In this document: in pieces, positions 6,178 to 14,991 of the stretch
How positions within the stretch are numbered: position 1 is the stretch's first letter
How the letters are laid out: the number at the start of each line of letters is the position of its first letter
Assembly (NCBI RefSeq): GCF_000166395.1
Contig: NC_014655.1
Coordinates: 434,001 to 498,000, forward strand
DNA from: Leadbetterella byssophila DSM 17132
GTDB taxonomy: Bacteria > Bacteroidota > Bacteroidia > Cytophagales > Spirosomataceae
DNA: 64,000 nucleotides
Reading direction: 5' to 3'
The notes under the pieces: generated by a model
Database searches by the model: none
Seen by the model: the letters and a program-made list of their open reading frames with translations, nothing else
Told to the model about the DNA's origin: nothing
Translations under genes and position numbers: made by a program

Positions 6178-8496
6178 ATGGATAATGCAACTCAAATATT
6201 AGAACTTAAGAAAAAGCTTTCTGAAGAAATTCAGAAGGAAAGTTCCGATAATAATGTGATTTTAGCTCTATCTAGTGAGATTGCAAAACTTGATGATAGT
6301 CAAGTTAGATTTTCTGTTGACGCGGGAATAATAAACAGACTTGGAAAAGAATTAGTAGGAAAACACGAAACAGCAGTTTCTGAATTAGTCAAAAACGCTT
6401 TTGATGCTGATGCAACAGAAGTCAATTTAGTTTTTGAAAACGCTTGGAATGCTGGCGGTACGGTGACCATTGAAGACAATGGAACCGGAATGACAAAAGA
6501 CCAATTGATTAACGGTTTTATGAGACTATCCTCTTCGGATAAAATTCATAATCCAGTTTCTGATAAATATAAAAGAACAAGAGCAGGAAGAAAAGGAATT
6601 GGTCGTTTTGCAACTCAGAGATTGGGAAGTAGATTAACGATTATTACTCACACAGCTAAGAGTGAATCATCAATTAAAATATCCATCAATTGGAATGATT
6701 TTGAAACGGACAAGGATTTACTGAGTGTCTCAAATAACATTGAAGTAATCCCAAAGTCGAAAGTAGAAGGTACTACATTAATTATTGAAAACCTCAGAGA
6801 TGGTTGGTCAGATGCTATGATTAGAAGGGTTTTTAGATATACCTCTGAACTTCTACAACCATTCCCATTATCAAAAAAGAATAAAGATGAAGCAGAATCA
6901 TCAATAGACCCAGGCTTTAAAAGCTACTATTTCAGACAAGAAGGACAAGAATTAATTCCAATTATTGACGAAGAAGAAGCAATTTTTAAACACGCCCTTG
7001 CTGAAATCGAAGGATATGTATTAGATGACGGTCAAGGATGTTGGGCATTGAAAAGTGATAAACTTAATTTTCCTCAAGAAGTCTTTCTTATAGGTAATGA
7101 TGATAAGAACCGAGAAAATACTGATGCAAAATTTAATCTTATAAAAGGGCTTCATTTCAAAACTCACTATTTCATTTATGAGCCATCTCTGTTTGCACCA
7201 GGAACATATACGTTCATTCGTGATTTGAGTTATGAAACAGGTGGAATTAGATTATATAGAAATGGATTCCGTGTACTGCCTTATGGAGAGCAAGGGGATG
7301 ATTGGTTGGGATTAGATAAATCCAATAACAGACAAATTATTTTAGCACGCCATATGAATAGAAGTTTCTTTGGATTTGTTGAATTACAAGACAAAGAAGG
7401 ATTATTTGAAGAAACTTCAAGTAGAGAAGGTTTAATTGAGAATGATGCCCTTAAGGAGTTAGTAGACTTTGTTTATAGGTCTATTATAAGTGCAGTAATT
7501 AAAGTAGCAGAATTAAGAGATAGAAAGGCAACTGCATCGCAAAAGAATTTCAAAAGAAAGGAAGTTGACCCTACAGAAAAGGCCGATAACGCAGTAAAGG
7601 AACTAGAGGAGTTCTTCACAGAGGAGGAAACAAAAGAAAATTCTTCTGAAAAATCTGGTACAGGCAAATCAAAAGAAAAAGCAAAGCAGGTTTTTGAAGA
7701 GTTTAAGCAAGCACGAGAAGAAGAAAAGAGGAAAAATCAAGCATTAATTGATGAAAACAATATGCTTAGAATTCTTGCAGGACTTGGCTTAGTTATCGGT
7801 GAGTTTATTCACGAGGTACATAGGTTTCTCCCTGGGTTTGATGCAGAAATAAGCTTTTTGAAAAATGCTGTGAAGGACATAAAAGGTGTATATGAAAGAG
7901 TTGAATTATTAGGTACTAATATTAAATCATTCACTTCTTATACTTCGTATTTTGATAAAGCGATTTCCAGAAATGTAATACGTGAACTCCAACCTATTGA
8001 ATTGAGAGATGTCGTTAAAGACTTCAGTATTGTAATTGATAACAATCTAAAAAGGGCTAATATAAAATTGGAAAAACCAATTTTTGATGGGTATGATTTG
8101 TTCACTACACCTATGCACCCATCAGAGTGGGCATCTATATTATTTAACCTTTATACCAATTCTAAAAAAGCTATTGTAAGGAAAAAAGTGGATGGAAAAA
8201 TCCTTATTCACTGTGGCAAGGATGAAAAGAATGTTTTTCTTGAATTTTCAGACAACGGTGATGGAATCCCAAAAGAGAATGAGGATGTAATTTTCAATGC
8301 CTTCTTTACAACTACATCAGCAGCAAACCACTCTGGGAATGACGCAGAAAGTTTAGTAGGTACCGGACTAGGATTGAAAATTGTAAAAGACATTGTTGAA
8401 TTCTACGGAGGTGATGTATATGTAACTAACTCTCCTGAATCCTACAGTACTACTATAAGAATTGAAATTCCTAAAAATCAAAAAGAAGATGAGTAA
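6178..8496 (+). CDS. Two-ATPase-domain sensor histidine kinase-like protein
   Basis: A 772-residue soluble protein with two GHKL ATPase domains. The first (about 45-230) is of the Hsp90/MORC/MutL kind: ELVKNAFDADA, IEDNGTGM, GRKGIGRFA. A charged coiled-coil follows (about 450-530). Next comes a helix with a candidate phosphorylation site, GEFIHEVHRF (His 545), and then a histidine-kinase ATPase (about 640-765) with LFNLYTNSKKA, FSDNGDGIP and GTGLGLKIV. There is no membrane segment or sensor domain. It overlaps the receiver gene by 8 bp. Intracellular double-ATPase kinases next to DNA methylases are reminiscent of defence loci; the role here is inferred. Confidence 0.8.
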   Translation: MDNATQILELKKKLSEEIQKESSDNNVILALSSEIAKLDDSQVRFSVDAGIINRLGKELVGKHETAVSELVKNAFDADATEVNLVFENAWNAGGTVTIEDNGTGMTKDQLINGFMRLSSSDKIHNPVSDKYKRTRAGRKGIGRFATQRLGSRLTIITHTAKSESSIKISINWNDFETDKDLLSVSNNIEVIPKSKVEGTTLIIENLRDGWSDAMIRRVFRYTSELLQPFPLSKKNKDEAESSIDPGFKSYYFRQEGQELIPIIDEEEAIFKHALAEIEGYVLDDGQGCWALKSDKLNFPQEVFLIGNDDKNRENTDAKFNLIKGLHFKTHYFIYEPSLFAPGTYTFIRDLSYETGGIRLYRNGFRVLPYGEQGDDWLGLDKSNNRQIILARHMNRSFFGFVELQDKEGLFEETSSREGLIENDALKELVDFVYRSIISAVIKVAELRDRKATASQKNFKRKEVDPTEKADNAVKELEEFFTEEETKENSSEKSGTGKSKEKAKQVFEEFKQAREEEKRKNQALIDENNMLRILAGLGLVIGEFIHEVHRFLPGFDAEISFLKNAVKDIKGVYERVELLGTNIKSFTSYTSYFDKAISRNVIRELQPIELRDVVKDFSIVIDNNLKRANIKLEKPIFDGYDLFTTPMHPSEWASILFNLYTNSKKAIVRKKVDGKILIHCGKDEKNVFLEFSDNGDGIPKENEDVIFNAFFTTTSAANHSGNDAESLVGTGLGLKIVKDIVEFYGGDVYVTNSPESYSTTIRIEIPKNQKEDE

Positions 8497-8935
8497 ACCA
8501 AGATATTTATATATAGATGATGAAAACGGAAGTTCAGAAATTTCAACTCTTAATGGCTTCAATGACACTAAAATAGTTGAAGTTGCCAGGTTTAACTTAT
8601 CCGCATTTCGTGATTTTGGAAGTTTGAAAAAAGAGCTTGAAAGAGCTTGTAATAGTAATGAGTTTGATGGGTTAATTATTGATTTGAGATTAGATGGTGC
8701 AGGAGAAGACAGAACTGAATTCAACGCCACCGCAATAACCTCAGAACTTCGTTCAATTTCCGCTCGTGGTGATATACGCTCTTTTCCAATTGTCCTATGT
8801 TCTACTGAGGAGAAAATTAAACAAACGTACGATTCCGATAGAACTAGCCACGATTTATTTGATTACAAGCTAAGCAAATCGAACCCAGAGCCTGATTGGA
8901 TAAAAAATTTCAACCAAATTAAAATCGCTTGCTGA
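8489..8935 (+). CDS. Receiver-like protein, N-terminal part (frameshifted gene)
   Basis: A 148-residue fragment starting at the ATG at 8489, inside the kinase stop region, after an AAAGAAG ribosome site. It looks like a phosphoacceptor receiver: RYLYIDDE gives the acidic pair and DGLIIDLRLDG gives the acceptor Asp (residue 65), followed by FPIVLCSTEE for the conserved Ser/Thr. The frame ends soon after NFNQIK. Reading one base later (frame of 9021) is open from 8904 and continues without a break to 9608. The original gene is therefore 8489-9608, about 370 residues, broken by a 1-base insertion near the A-run 8921-8924. Confidence 0.7.
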   Translation: MSKPRYLYIDDENGSSEISTLNGFNDTKIVEVARFNLSAFRDFGSLKKELERACNSNEFDGLIIDLRLDGAGEDRTEFNATAITSELRSISARGDIRSFPIVLCSTEEKIKQTYDSDRTSHDLFDYKLSKSNPEPDWIKNFNQIKIAC

Positions 8936-9020
8936 TGGGTATATCTGGATTCAAGCTACAAAAAGAGACCCTGCCGAAATCATTGGTATAAGCAAATTAG
9001 AAGTCATAGATGAGAGAATC

Positions 9021-9608
9021 GTGGAAAAGCTTTTAAACTTCTCTGTTACTTATGATTTTACACATTTTGTTATTAAGAATTTTTTCCATCAAACAAATCC
9101 TCTCATAAACGAGAGGATGTTAGCAGCTAGATTAGGCATTGATTTAGCCAAAACACCTTCAGAAGTTTGGGAGAGATTTTGTATTACGGTTTTAGATGGC
9201 TTTAGATATAAAGGTTTGTTTGCGGAAGGCTGGAAACGTTGGTGGGCGGATGGATTAGTTGACTGGTTTAGTCATATTTCAGGTGAAAAGCTAGCTTTTT
9301 TGAACGCGGAAAATCGAGTAAAAATTTTACACGCCAAAACTGGTTTTCAAGAACTTGTACACGCTTCTCCTTTGAAATTTTGTACAAGTTCAGAATTTTG
9401 GTCAATCTGTGAGGGATACAAAGTGCCAATTGACCCTTTGGAAGCTTTCAAGATTCATACTACTGCGGATTTAAAACCTTGGCAAGAAAGTAAGGTGATA
9501 TCACTACTGGCAATTTTAGAAAGAGAAGGCTTTGTCGACAGAGGATTAAAACCACATCATTCTGAAATGGAAAGAATAGAATTTATTAAGAAAGAAATAG
9601 GATTATAG
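9021..9608 (+). CDS. C-terminal part of the frameshifted receiver gene
   Basis: A 195-residue frame with only a GTG as possible start. The same frame is open upstream to 8904 and reads as a natural continuation of the receiver protein (GYIWIQATKRDPAEIIGIS just before 9021). This domain is helical, with aromatic-rich stretches such as EGWKRWWADGLVDWF, and I do not recognise it. It could be the output domain of the receiver. It lies 5 bases before the next gene. If not a sequencing error, the system may be inactive here. Confidence 0.6.
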   Translation: MEKLLNFSVTYDFTHFVIKNFFHQTNPLINERMLAARLGIDLAKTPSEVWERFCITVLDGFRYKGLFAEGWKRWWADGLVDWFSHISGEKLAFLNAENRVKILHAKTGFQELVHASPLKFCTSSEFWSICEGYKVPIDPLEAFKIHTTADLKPWQESKVISLLAILEREGFVDRGLKPHHSEMERIEFIKKEIGL

Positions 9609-9613
9609 AAGAT

Positions 9614-10315
9614 ATGAAAAATGAAGCTTTTATATCTAAAAGGAAAAAGGATGTTACGGATTTCCTGTCAATCCTTAGCAACCTCTCCATTTCTTATGGT
9701 TCAGTTGATTTTAAAAATCATTTACCTAATGGATTCTGGGGCTATACTATTTCAAATATTAAATTCAAGGTTGATCAATCTACCTTAAAACATATAAGCC
9801 CAACTGGTTTTACAAATGTTGAAGTTATTATAGAGTTAGACGTAGAATCTAAAATTAGTGAATGGGATAAGTTAAACGACCCCTTTTGTTCTTTAAACTT
9901 TAGAAGTCTTATTAGAGGTACTAATTCTAAAACAGGCAAAGTCCATTACTTAGGTTTTCATATAGATAGACACAATGGTGGTAAAACAAATGAAATTCAC
10001 CCTTTGTATCATTTGCAATATGTTCAGAACAGTAAAATAAAACCCAAAGAAGAATTTGACCACGGAGAAACATTGCAATTAGATGTTCCAAGAATGATGC
10101 ATTTACCTATGGAATTGATTCTTGGAGTGAGTACTATTTTATCAAATTTCTCTCCATCAACATATTCAAAACTTATTGAAAATAGACAATTTGTAAACCT
10201 TTGTAAAGATTATCAAGAAAAAATTTGGCGACCTTATTTTAATTCGCTGGAAAACTTTTGGATTAAGAACCCAATGGAGTGGGATCCTAAATTAAATTGT
10301 CCATATTTAGTATGA
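9614..10315 (+). CDS. Unknown protein in kinase-methylase operon
   Basis: A 233-residue protein I do not recognise. It has no signal peptide or membrane segment. Notable conserved-looking stretches are LGFHIDRHNGG and EIHPLYHLQY, both rich in His and polar residues as in metal or phosphodiester enzymes, and VPRMMHLPMELILGV near residue 160. Its stop overlaps the methylase start (ATGA at 10312), so the two are translationally coupled. Between a two-component pair and a DNA methylase, it is a candidate nuclease or effector. That is inference only. Confidence 0.5.
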   Translation: MKNEAFISKRKKDVTDFLSILSNLSISYGSVDFKNHLPNGFWGYTISNIKFKVDQSTLKHISPTGFTNVEVIIELDVESKISEWDKLNDPFCSLNFRSLIRGTNSKTGKVHYLGFHIDRHNGGKTNEIHPLYHLQYVQNSKIKPKEEFDHGETLQLDVPRMMHLPMELILGVSTILSNFSPSTYSKLIENRQFVNLCKDYQEKIWRPYFNSLENFWIKNPMEWDPKLNCPYLV

Positions 10316-12150
10316 GAAATGCATTCAAATATTTAAGTCAATATTCTACAACTCCAAAAGATGTAGACAGGCTTATTATTTCCGCATTTCTTGAAATCAA
10401 CAAATTAGAGCTAAAGAAAAATAAACTACTTAAATCGTATTCCATAAGTAGCAAAAGTCAGGATGAACACTCATCACTTCTGAAATTTATATCAGCGATT
10501 TGTACAGATACAAAAGCATTTGGGTTCGAAGAACTGATAGAACTTTTTGAATTTGTGATTTCTCCTGCTGACAGAATCATAAACGGTGCGATTTATACAC
10601 CTCAAAAAATCAGGACATTCATTGTTGAAGAAGCGTTTAAGAAAAATAATGCCATAGACAATTCGATTAAAATATCCGATATCGCAATGGGTTGCGGTGG
10701 ATTCTTATTCAATGCATCGATTGAATTAAAAAAGAGAACAGGCAAAACTTTCTCAGAAATATTTAGAGACCACATCTTCGGTTTAGACATCCAAGAGTAT
10801 TCAGTTAATCGAACTAAGTTGCTTCTCTCCTTATTGGCATTGCAATCAGGAGAAGATATAGAAGAATTTCAGTTCAACTTATTTCAGGGTGATTCCCTAG
10901 ATTTTGATTGGAATACTGCGATAGCTAACTTCAATGGATTTTCCATTATTCTAGGAAACCCACCATATGTTTGTGCAAGAAATCTTGAAAAAGAAACTAA
11001 AGAAAAATTAAAGAATTGGGAGGTTTGTCAATCTGGCAATTCAGACCTATATATTCCATTCTTTCAAATTGCAATTGAAAATTTGGCTGAAAATGGTACT
11101 CTAGGATTCATTACTATGAATTCATTTTTCAAAAGTTTGAACGGAAGGGCATTAAGAGACTATTTTCAAAGAAATGAACTTGCCATTTCAATTATAGACT
11201 TTGGCTCTGAGCAGGTTTTTAAATCCAAGAACACTTATACGTGCATTTGTTTCATTGAAAACAAGGAACAGCAATTCATTTCGTACACAGAATCAGCAAC
11301 AAAAAAGCTGGCGGGTAAACTCACTTTTAAGAAAATAAAATACAACATTCTTGATTCTAAAAAAGGTTGGAATTTAAAGGACAACAAGACCATTTCTAAA
11401 ATTGAATCAACAGGAATTCCTTTTGGCGAACTATATCAAACTAGACACGGAATTGCGACATTAAAGAATGATATTTATATATTTAGACCAGTAGACGAAG
11501 ACGAGAACTTTTTCTATCTACAAAACGGAAGTCTTTACAAGATTGAAAAAGGCATTTGCAAGGATATTGTAAACTCGAATAAGTTAAGCCGTGAGATAAG
11601 CTTAAACAGGCTCAAAGAGAAAGTTATCTTCCCTTACGACCAACAAGAAAAACCCAAACTTCTTGATGAAAAATTAATGAAGGAAAGTTTTCCAGAAGCT
11701 TATAAATATTTGCAAAACAAAAGAAAGATTTTAGCAGAAAGAGACAAAGGAAAAGGAAACTATGAAAACTGGTTTGCTTTTGGACGAACTCAATCGTTAG
11801 AGAAGATTAAAAACAAAATGTTCTTCCCAAAGTACTCGGACAGGACACCAAATTTTATTATTAACTCTGATGACGATTTACTTTTTTACAACGGATTAGC
11901 AGTTATAGGTAGCTCGGAGACTGAAATGAAAATCATAAAAAAGATAATGGAATCCAATATCTTTTGGTATTACATCAAGACAACAAGTAAGCCCTACTCT
12001 TCTGACTATTATTCATTGAACGGAAATTACATTAAGAATTTCGGAGTTTGTGAGCTGACAGATAAAGAAAAGAAATTTTTAATTAAAGAGACTGACCAAA
12101 ATATATTGAATGAATTTTTTGAGGACAAGTATAAATTAAAAGTAAAATAA
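10312..12150 (+). CDS. N6-adenine DNA methyltransferase with C-terminal specificity region
   Basis: A 612-residue class I methyltransferase. The SAM motif DIAMGCGGF is at about residues 123-131 and the catalytic NPPY motif (ILGNPPYVCARN) at about 214-225, giving the adenine-N6 type. The C-terminal third resembles the TaqI/Eco57I-type specificity region (VNSNKLSREISLNRLKEKVI, then KNFGVCELTD). There is no nuclease motif in the protein. It is the last gene of the 5964-12150 operon, coupled to the unknown gene by an ATGA overlap. Confidence 0.85.
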   Translation: MRNAFKYLSQYSTTPKDVDRLIISAFLEINKLELKKNKLLKSYSISSKSQDEHSSLLKFISAICTDTKAFGFEELIELFEFVISPADRIINGAIYTPQKIRTFIVEEAFKKNNAIDNSIKISDIAMGCGGFLFNASIELKKRTGKTFSEIFRDHIFGLDIQEYSVNRTKLLLSLLALQSGEDIEEFQFNLFQGDSLDFDWNTAIANFNGFSIILGNPPYVCARNLEKETKEKLKNWEVCQSGNSDLYIPFFQIAIENLAENGTLGFITMNSFFKSLNGRALRDYFQRNELAISIIDFGSEQVFKSKNTYTCICFIENKEQQFISYTESATKKLAGKLTFKKIKYNILDSKKGWNLKDNKTISKIESTGIPFGELYQTRHGIATLKNDIYIFRPVDEDENFFYLQNGSLYKIEKGICKDIVNSNKLSREISLNRLKEKVIFPYDQQEKPKLLDEKLMKESFPEAYKYLQNKRKILAERDKGKGNYENWFAFGRTQSLEKIKNKMFFPKYSDRTPNFIINSDDDLLFYNGLAVIGSSETEMKIIKKIMESNIFWYYIKTTSKPYSSDYYSLNGNYIKNFGVCELTDKEKKFLIKETDQNILNEFFEDKYKLKVK

Positions 12151-12235
12151 GCCAACGCATTTGGTGGCACATTTGCAAAACCGCTCAAGCCAACACACAA
12201 GCCAAGTTTTGCAAAAGAGCCACCAAGCCAACGCA
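12151..12235. repeat. Second-family inverted repeat after the methylase
   Basis: The arms are TTGGTGGCACATTTGCAAAA at 12161-12180 and GTTTTGCAAAAGAGCCACCA at 12206-12225. The loop has CAAGCCAACACACAAGCC. Direct copies of GCCAACGCA flank both arms (12151, 12227). It starts at the stop codon of the methylase, so it could also act as a terminator-like structure. Confidence 0.7.
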
Positions 12236-12289
12236 CAAAGGCAGTGCAACATGGACAGACAATAATATGACAGAAAAGAAGCACGAACC

Positions 12290-12427
12290 GGTAACAGCGT
12301 GTTGCCTCAATTGGCGGTGACGTGCAAAATAGAAGCTGCGTGCTCCTATCAAATTTTTGTGCAGGTTGACAGTGAAGTGCTTCCAAATCGCCAACTGCGG
12401 CAATACCCGAAAACGCTATGGGCAACC
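12290..12427. repeat. attC-like palindromic site
   Basis: It begins GGTAACAGCG. The left arm AGCGTGTTGCC TCAATTGGCG (12296-12316) pairs with the right arm CGCCAACTGCGGCAATA plus AAACGCT (12389-12417). The loop contains GTGCAGGTTGACAGTG, also seen as AACCTGCACTG in the site at 20255-20387. It ends 34 bases before the Crp-like gene. Confidence 0.6.
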
Positions 12428-12461
12428 TTAAACGACAATCCGCAAGAACAACAAACAGACA

Positions 12462-13043
12462 ATGGACGAATTTAATATCTTTAAATATTGGCTGACACAG
12501 GTTTCTTTTCTGACGGAAAAGGACTGTTCGCTTTTTGAACCATTTTTAAAGACAAAACGACTTAAAACAAAAGACCATTTTCTAAGTGCGGGAAAAGTTT
12601 GTCAGCAAATCGGTTTTGTAAATAAAGGCTGTTTCAGGACATATTATATTGCAGACGGCAAAGAAATCAATACACATTTTACATTTGAAAACGAATTTGT
12701 AACGGACTACGACAGCTTTTTACAAAGTAAACCAAGTCGTTATTTCATTCAGACATTGGAAGACACTGAAATTGTAACATTCAATTTGCCAGCGTTACAA
12801 GATGCCTACAACCAATCACAAAATTGGGAACGCTTTGGCAGAATGATAGCCGAGCAATCTTACAAAATGACAACCCAACGAGTTGAAAGTTTTTTGTTTT
12901 TAGACGGAGAACAGCGATACCTTGACTTGCTTAAAAATCAACCGCACATTTTTGACAGAATACCGCTTTATCATATTGCTTCTTATTTAGGACTTGAACG
13001 TGAAAGCTTAAGCCGTTTACGAAAAAAGATTGCAGGGAAATAA
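12462..13043 (+). CDS. Crp/Fnr-family transcriptional regulator
   Basis: A 193-residue cyclic-nucleotide-binding-fold regulator. The N-terminal beta-roll includes INTHFTFENEFVTDYDSFLQ, and the C-terminus has a short helix-turn-helix (IASYLGLERESLSRLRKK). This compact form is common in Bacteroidetes, where it usually lacks the Arg-Ser pocket for cAMP. It leads a group of three genes to 14194 lying between two palindromic sites, and may control the lipoprotein and membrane protein genes after it. Confidence 0.85.
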   Translation: MDEFNIFKYWLTQVSFLTEKDCSLFEPFLKTKRLKTKDHFLSAGKVCQQIGFVNKGCFRTYYIADGKEINTHFTFENEFVTDYDSFLQSKPSRYFIQTLEDTEIVTFNLPALQDAYNQSQNWERFGRMIAEQSYKMTTQRVESFLFLDGEQRYLDLLKNQPHIFDRIPLYHIASYLGLERESLSRLRKKIAGK

Positions 13044-13130
13044 CGATTGTAACATTTGTCAATCTCTTCCTCATTTGCCTTTGAGACTTTTGCAGTGTAA
13101 AATTTAATGTTTCACTAAAAAAGTTTTAAA

Positions 13131-13763
13131 TTGAAAAAGGTAATTTCTTCTGCAACAGCAATAATATTTATGGTTTTGACAAGTTGCAGCACTTCAAAAC
13201 AAGTAACCGTTCCGCTTAGTCGTTCGATTGAGCAGGACGATACTTACACGATGATTTGGAATGGTATCAGCAAGGCATACCGTTACGAAAATGGACAATG
13301 GCTAAGAGCCGAAAGTTACGATTACCAATTTGACGTTGTTCAAAAACGCTACGACAATCATTGGAAATCCGTTAAATCACTACACCGCATTCACCCCGAT
13401 TATGACGGTAAAGCGGGCGACCGTGACCAGACAATGTATTTTGAAGTTGCTTACAAAAATCTGATTGATGGAAAAGTGCAAGCAACAATCAATTCATCAT
13501 TGGGTAACGGAACGGGAACAACCGACATCGAGTTTCGCAAATCCGTTTTGACAATGTATGTTCCCAATGCAAGTAAGTTTATGCCGTATAACAAGTTTAG
13601 AATTACACAGCATTATGACTATGAAAAAGGCATACTGACCGAAACCGTTGAACTCATCAAAGAGAAAGACGGCAAGGAAATACCGTTTATGAAAAACGAA
13701 GAAACCGCTTTGATTTTTATAAAAAGCAAATTAGACAAAGCACCAACAACTTTTAAACAATAA
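13131..13763 (+). CDS. Lipoprotein of unknown function
   Basis: A 210-residue protein with a lipoprotein signal: KKVISSATAIIFMVL then TSC, giving Cys 19 as the lipidated residue. A TTG start at 13131 is the only one that gives the complete signal. The mature part is rich in charged and aromatic residues (KRYDNHWKSVKSLHRIHPDY, GDRDQTMYFEV) and ends in a region of beta-strands. I do not recognise the family with confidence. It lies 5 bases before the membrane protein gene and probably forms an operon with it. Confidence 0.65.
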   Translation: MKKVISSATAIIFMVLTSCSTSKQVTVPLSRSIEQDDTYTMIWNGISKAYRYENGQWLRAESYDYQFDVVQKRYDNHWKSVKSLHRIHPDYDGKAGDRDQTMYFEVAYKNLIDGKVQATINSSLGNGTGTTDIEFRKSVLTMYVPNASKFMPYNKFRITQHYDYEKGILTETVELIKEKDGKEIPFMKNEETALIFIKSKLDKAPTTFKQ

Positions 13764-13768
13764 TAAGT

Positions 13769-14194
13769 ATGACAAGCGAAGCAAGAAAAATAAGCGGTTA
13801 CATTTTACTTTCCGTTCCGACAATTATTTACGGTGGGTATTTTTTGCTCACCGTTTTAAGCGGACAACAGGAACAATTGCAACTGACGGACTTTCAGAAA
13901 TCAATGTTCCGAGCAGGACACGCCCACGCAGGAGCTTTAGTAATTCTTGCATTGTTGGTTCAACTTTTTGCCGACCACATCGCATTATCCAACACTTGGA
14001 AATGGATTGCCAGGCTTTCATTTCCAATTTCAGCAATTACAATTAGTTTGGGCTTTTTTGCAGCAGCTATCGGCAGAGAAATTACCGAACCGACAGGACT
14101 GATTTTCATTTTGTATGTTGGCATTGTAATACTGACTTTGGGACTTTTGACATTGGGAATTGGACTAATCAGACAGAAGAAAGGCAGCCTATAA
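13769..14194 (+). CDS. Small integral membrane protein
   Basis: A 141-residue protein with four predicted membrane helices: about 9-30, 47-68, 80-100 and 112-134. A conserved-looking FRAGHAHAGALVIL lies in the second, with His residues inside the membrane. The stop codon sits at the beginning of the palindromic site at 14191. Partner of the lipoprotein gene before it; function unknown. Confidence 0.65.
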   Translation: MTSEARKISGYILLSVPTIIYGGYFLLTVLSGQQEQLQLTDFQKSMFRAGHAHAGALVILALLVQLFADHIALSNTWKWIARLSFPISAITISLGFFAAAIGREITEPTGLIFILYVGIVILTLGLLTLGIGLIRQKKGSL

Positions 14195-14324
14195 AAAGGG
14201 TTTGACGAAGTGCGGGGCGAAGTGCTTCGTATGAACATTTGTGCTAAATTTGAACTTTGGTGCTTCGATGGAAGAGTAGTGCTAAAAGTCCCGCACTTCG
14301 CCAAGCCCCGAACCGTTTAGCCGC
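14191..14324. repeat. attC-like palindromic site
   Basis: The arms GGTTTGACGAAGTGCGGG (14199-14216) and CCCGCACTTCGCCAAGCC (14290-14307) pair at 16 of 18 positions. The loop holds TTTGTGCTAAATTTGAAC. It ends in CCGTTTAGCC. The right part, with GCCGCAAGCCAAGAACAAGC, is repeated at 24940-24990 before the second copy of the small gene. Confidence 0.7.
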
Positions 14325-14359
14325 AAGCCAAGAACAAGCATTCCGCAAAATCCCTTTTT

Positions 14360-14719
14360 ATGAAAATTACAATTCCAGTAGACTGTGATAACGCACCGAA
14401 AAGAAGAATAATTAAAGATTTTATTGTATCAGTATATCAGAAAAAATGGCAAGAAGTTGGAGAAATACTCGATGAAAATTTCAGCTTAATTAGTTTTGGT
14501 GAAAATTCAATCGACTTGTTTGATGTATTAAAAGAACATTTTTCTAGAATATCAAAAATTGAAGAACTAGTTATAGAGGAAATTTTGAGCCATGGAAAAC
14601 TTGGAGCTTGTAATGGAAAAATAAAGCTGAAGAATCAAATTATAAATTTTGCATATTTCATAGAATTTAAGTCTGCTGGAAAAAATACAATTACTAAGAT
14701 AACAGAATATAAAATCTAA
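14360..14719 (+). CDS. Small NTF2-like protein, copy 1
   Basis: A 119-residue protein beginning MKITIPVDCDNAPKRRIIKD. Helix-rich N-terminus and a C-terminal beta-sheet (GKIKLKNQIINFAYFIEF) suggest an NTF2-like fold, but no family is certain. A near-identical gene is at 25012-25371, with eight residue changes and the same flanks on both sides (AAGCCAAGAACAAGCATTCC before, GGCCTGCAGCTAAC after). Copies with matching flanks point to duplication of the cassette as a unit. Confidence 0.6.
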   Translation: MKITIPVDCDNAPKRRIIKDFIVSVYQKKWQEVGEILDENFSLISFGENSIDLFDVLKEHFSRISKIEELVIEEILSHGKLGACNGKIKLKNQIINFAYFIEFKSAGKNTITKITEYKI

Positions 14720-14737
14720 AAAAATCAAATTTGGCCT

Positions 14738-14868
14738 GCAGCTAACAGGGGTTTGGTGCAATTGCGGTTTAAGTGAGAAAGTGAAAGTTTAGCTTCGCTG
14801 CTACTTCGTGGTCTCCTTTTTTTGCGCAACAGCCTTTTATAGGAAAGGATTAGTTTAGCCGCTAATCT
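14738..14868. repeat. attC-like left half-site plus right-edge sequence, inner copy
   Basis: The half-site is GCAGCTAAC, then GTTTGGTGCAATTGCGG and AAAGTGAAAGTTTAG, without its own right arm. It continues into CTTCGCTGCTACTTCGTGG and GGATTAGTTTAGCCGCTAAT. The same 131 bp, with few changes, closes the island at 31111-31243. After 14868 the sequence jumps, over about 8 bases, into the hxlR 3' end. No gene is present. Confidence 0.8.
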
Positions 14869-14876
14869 ATAAGCTT

Positions 14877-14991
14877 GGAGTATGAATTTAGCGAGTTTGG
14901 TAGGTCATTAGAACCGGTCATAGATGCCATCGCAGAGTGGGGCATGAAGTACCGATCAGTTATGATGGACCGAGAGATTCCCCACCCGTAG
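14877..14991 (+). pseudogene. hxlR 3' fragment (duplicate of 4224-4338)
   Basis: These 115 bases copy the end of the hxlR gene at 3991-4338, from the wing (EYEFSEFGRSLEPV) to the stop codon, with only a few base changes. There is no start and no DNA-binding part. It opens the second copy of the island boundary repeat. Confidence 0.85.
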
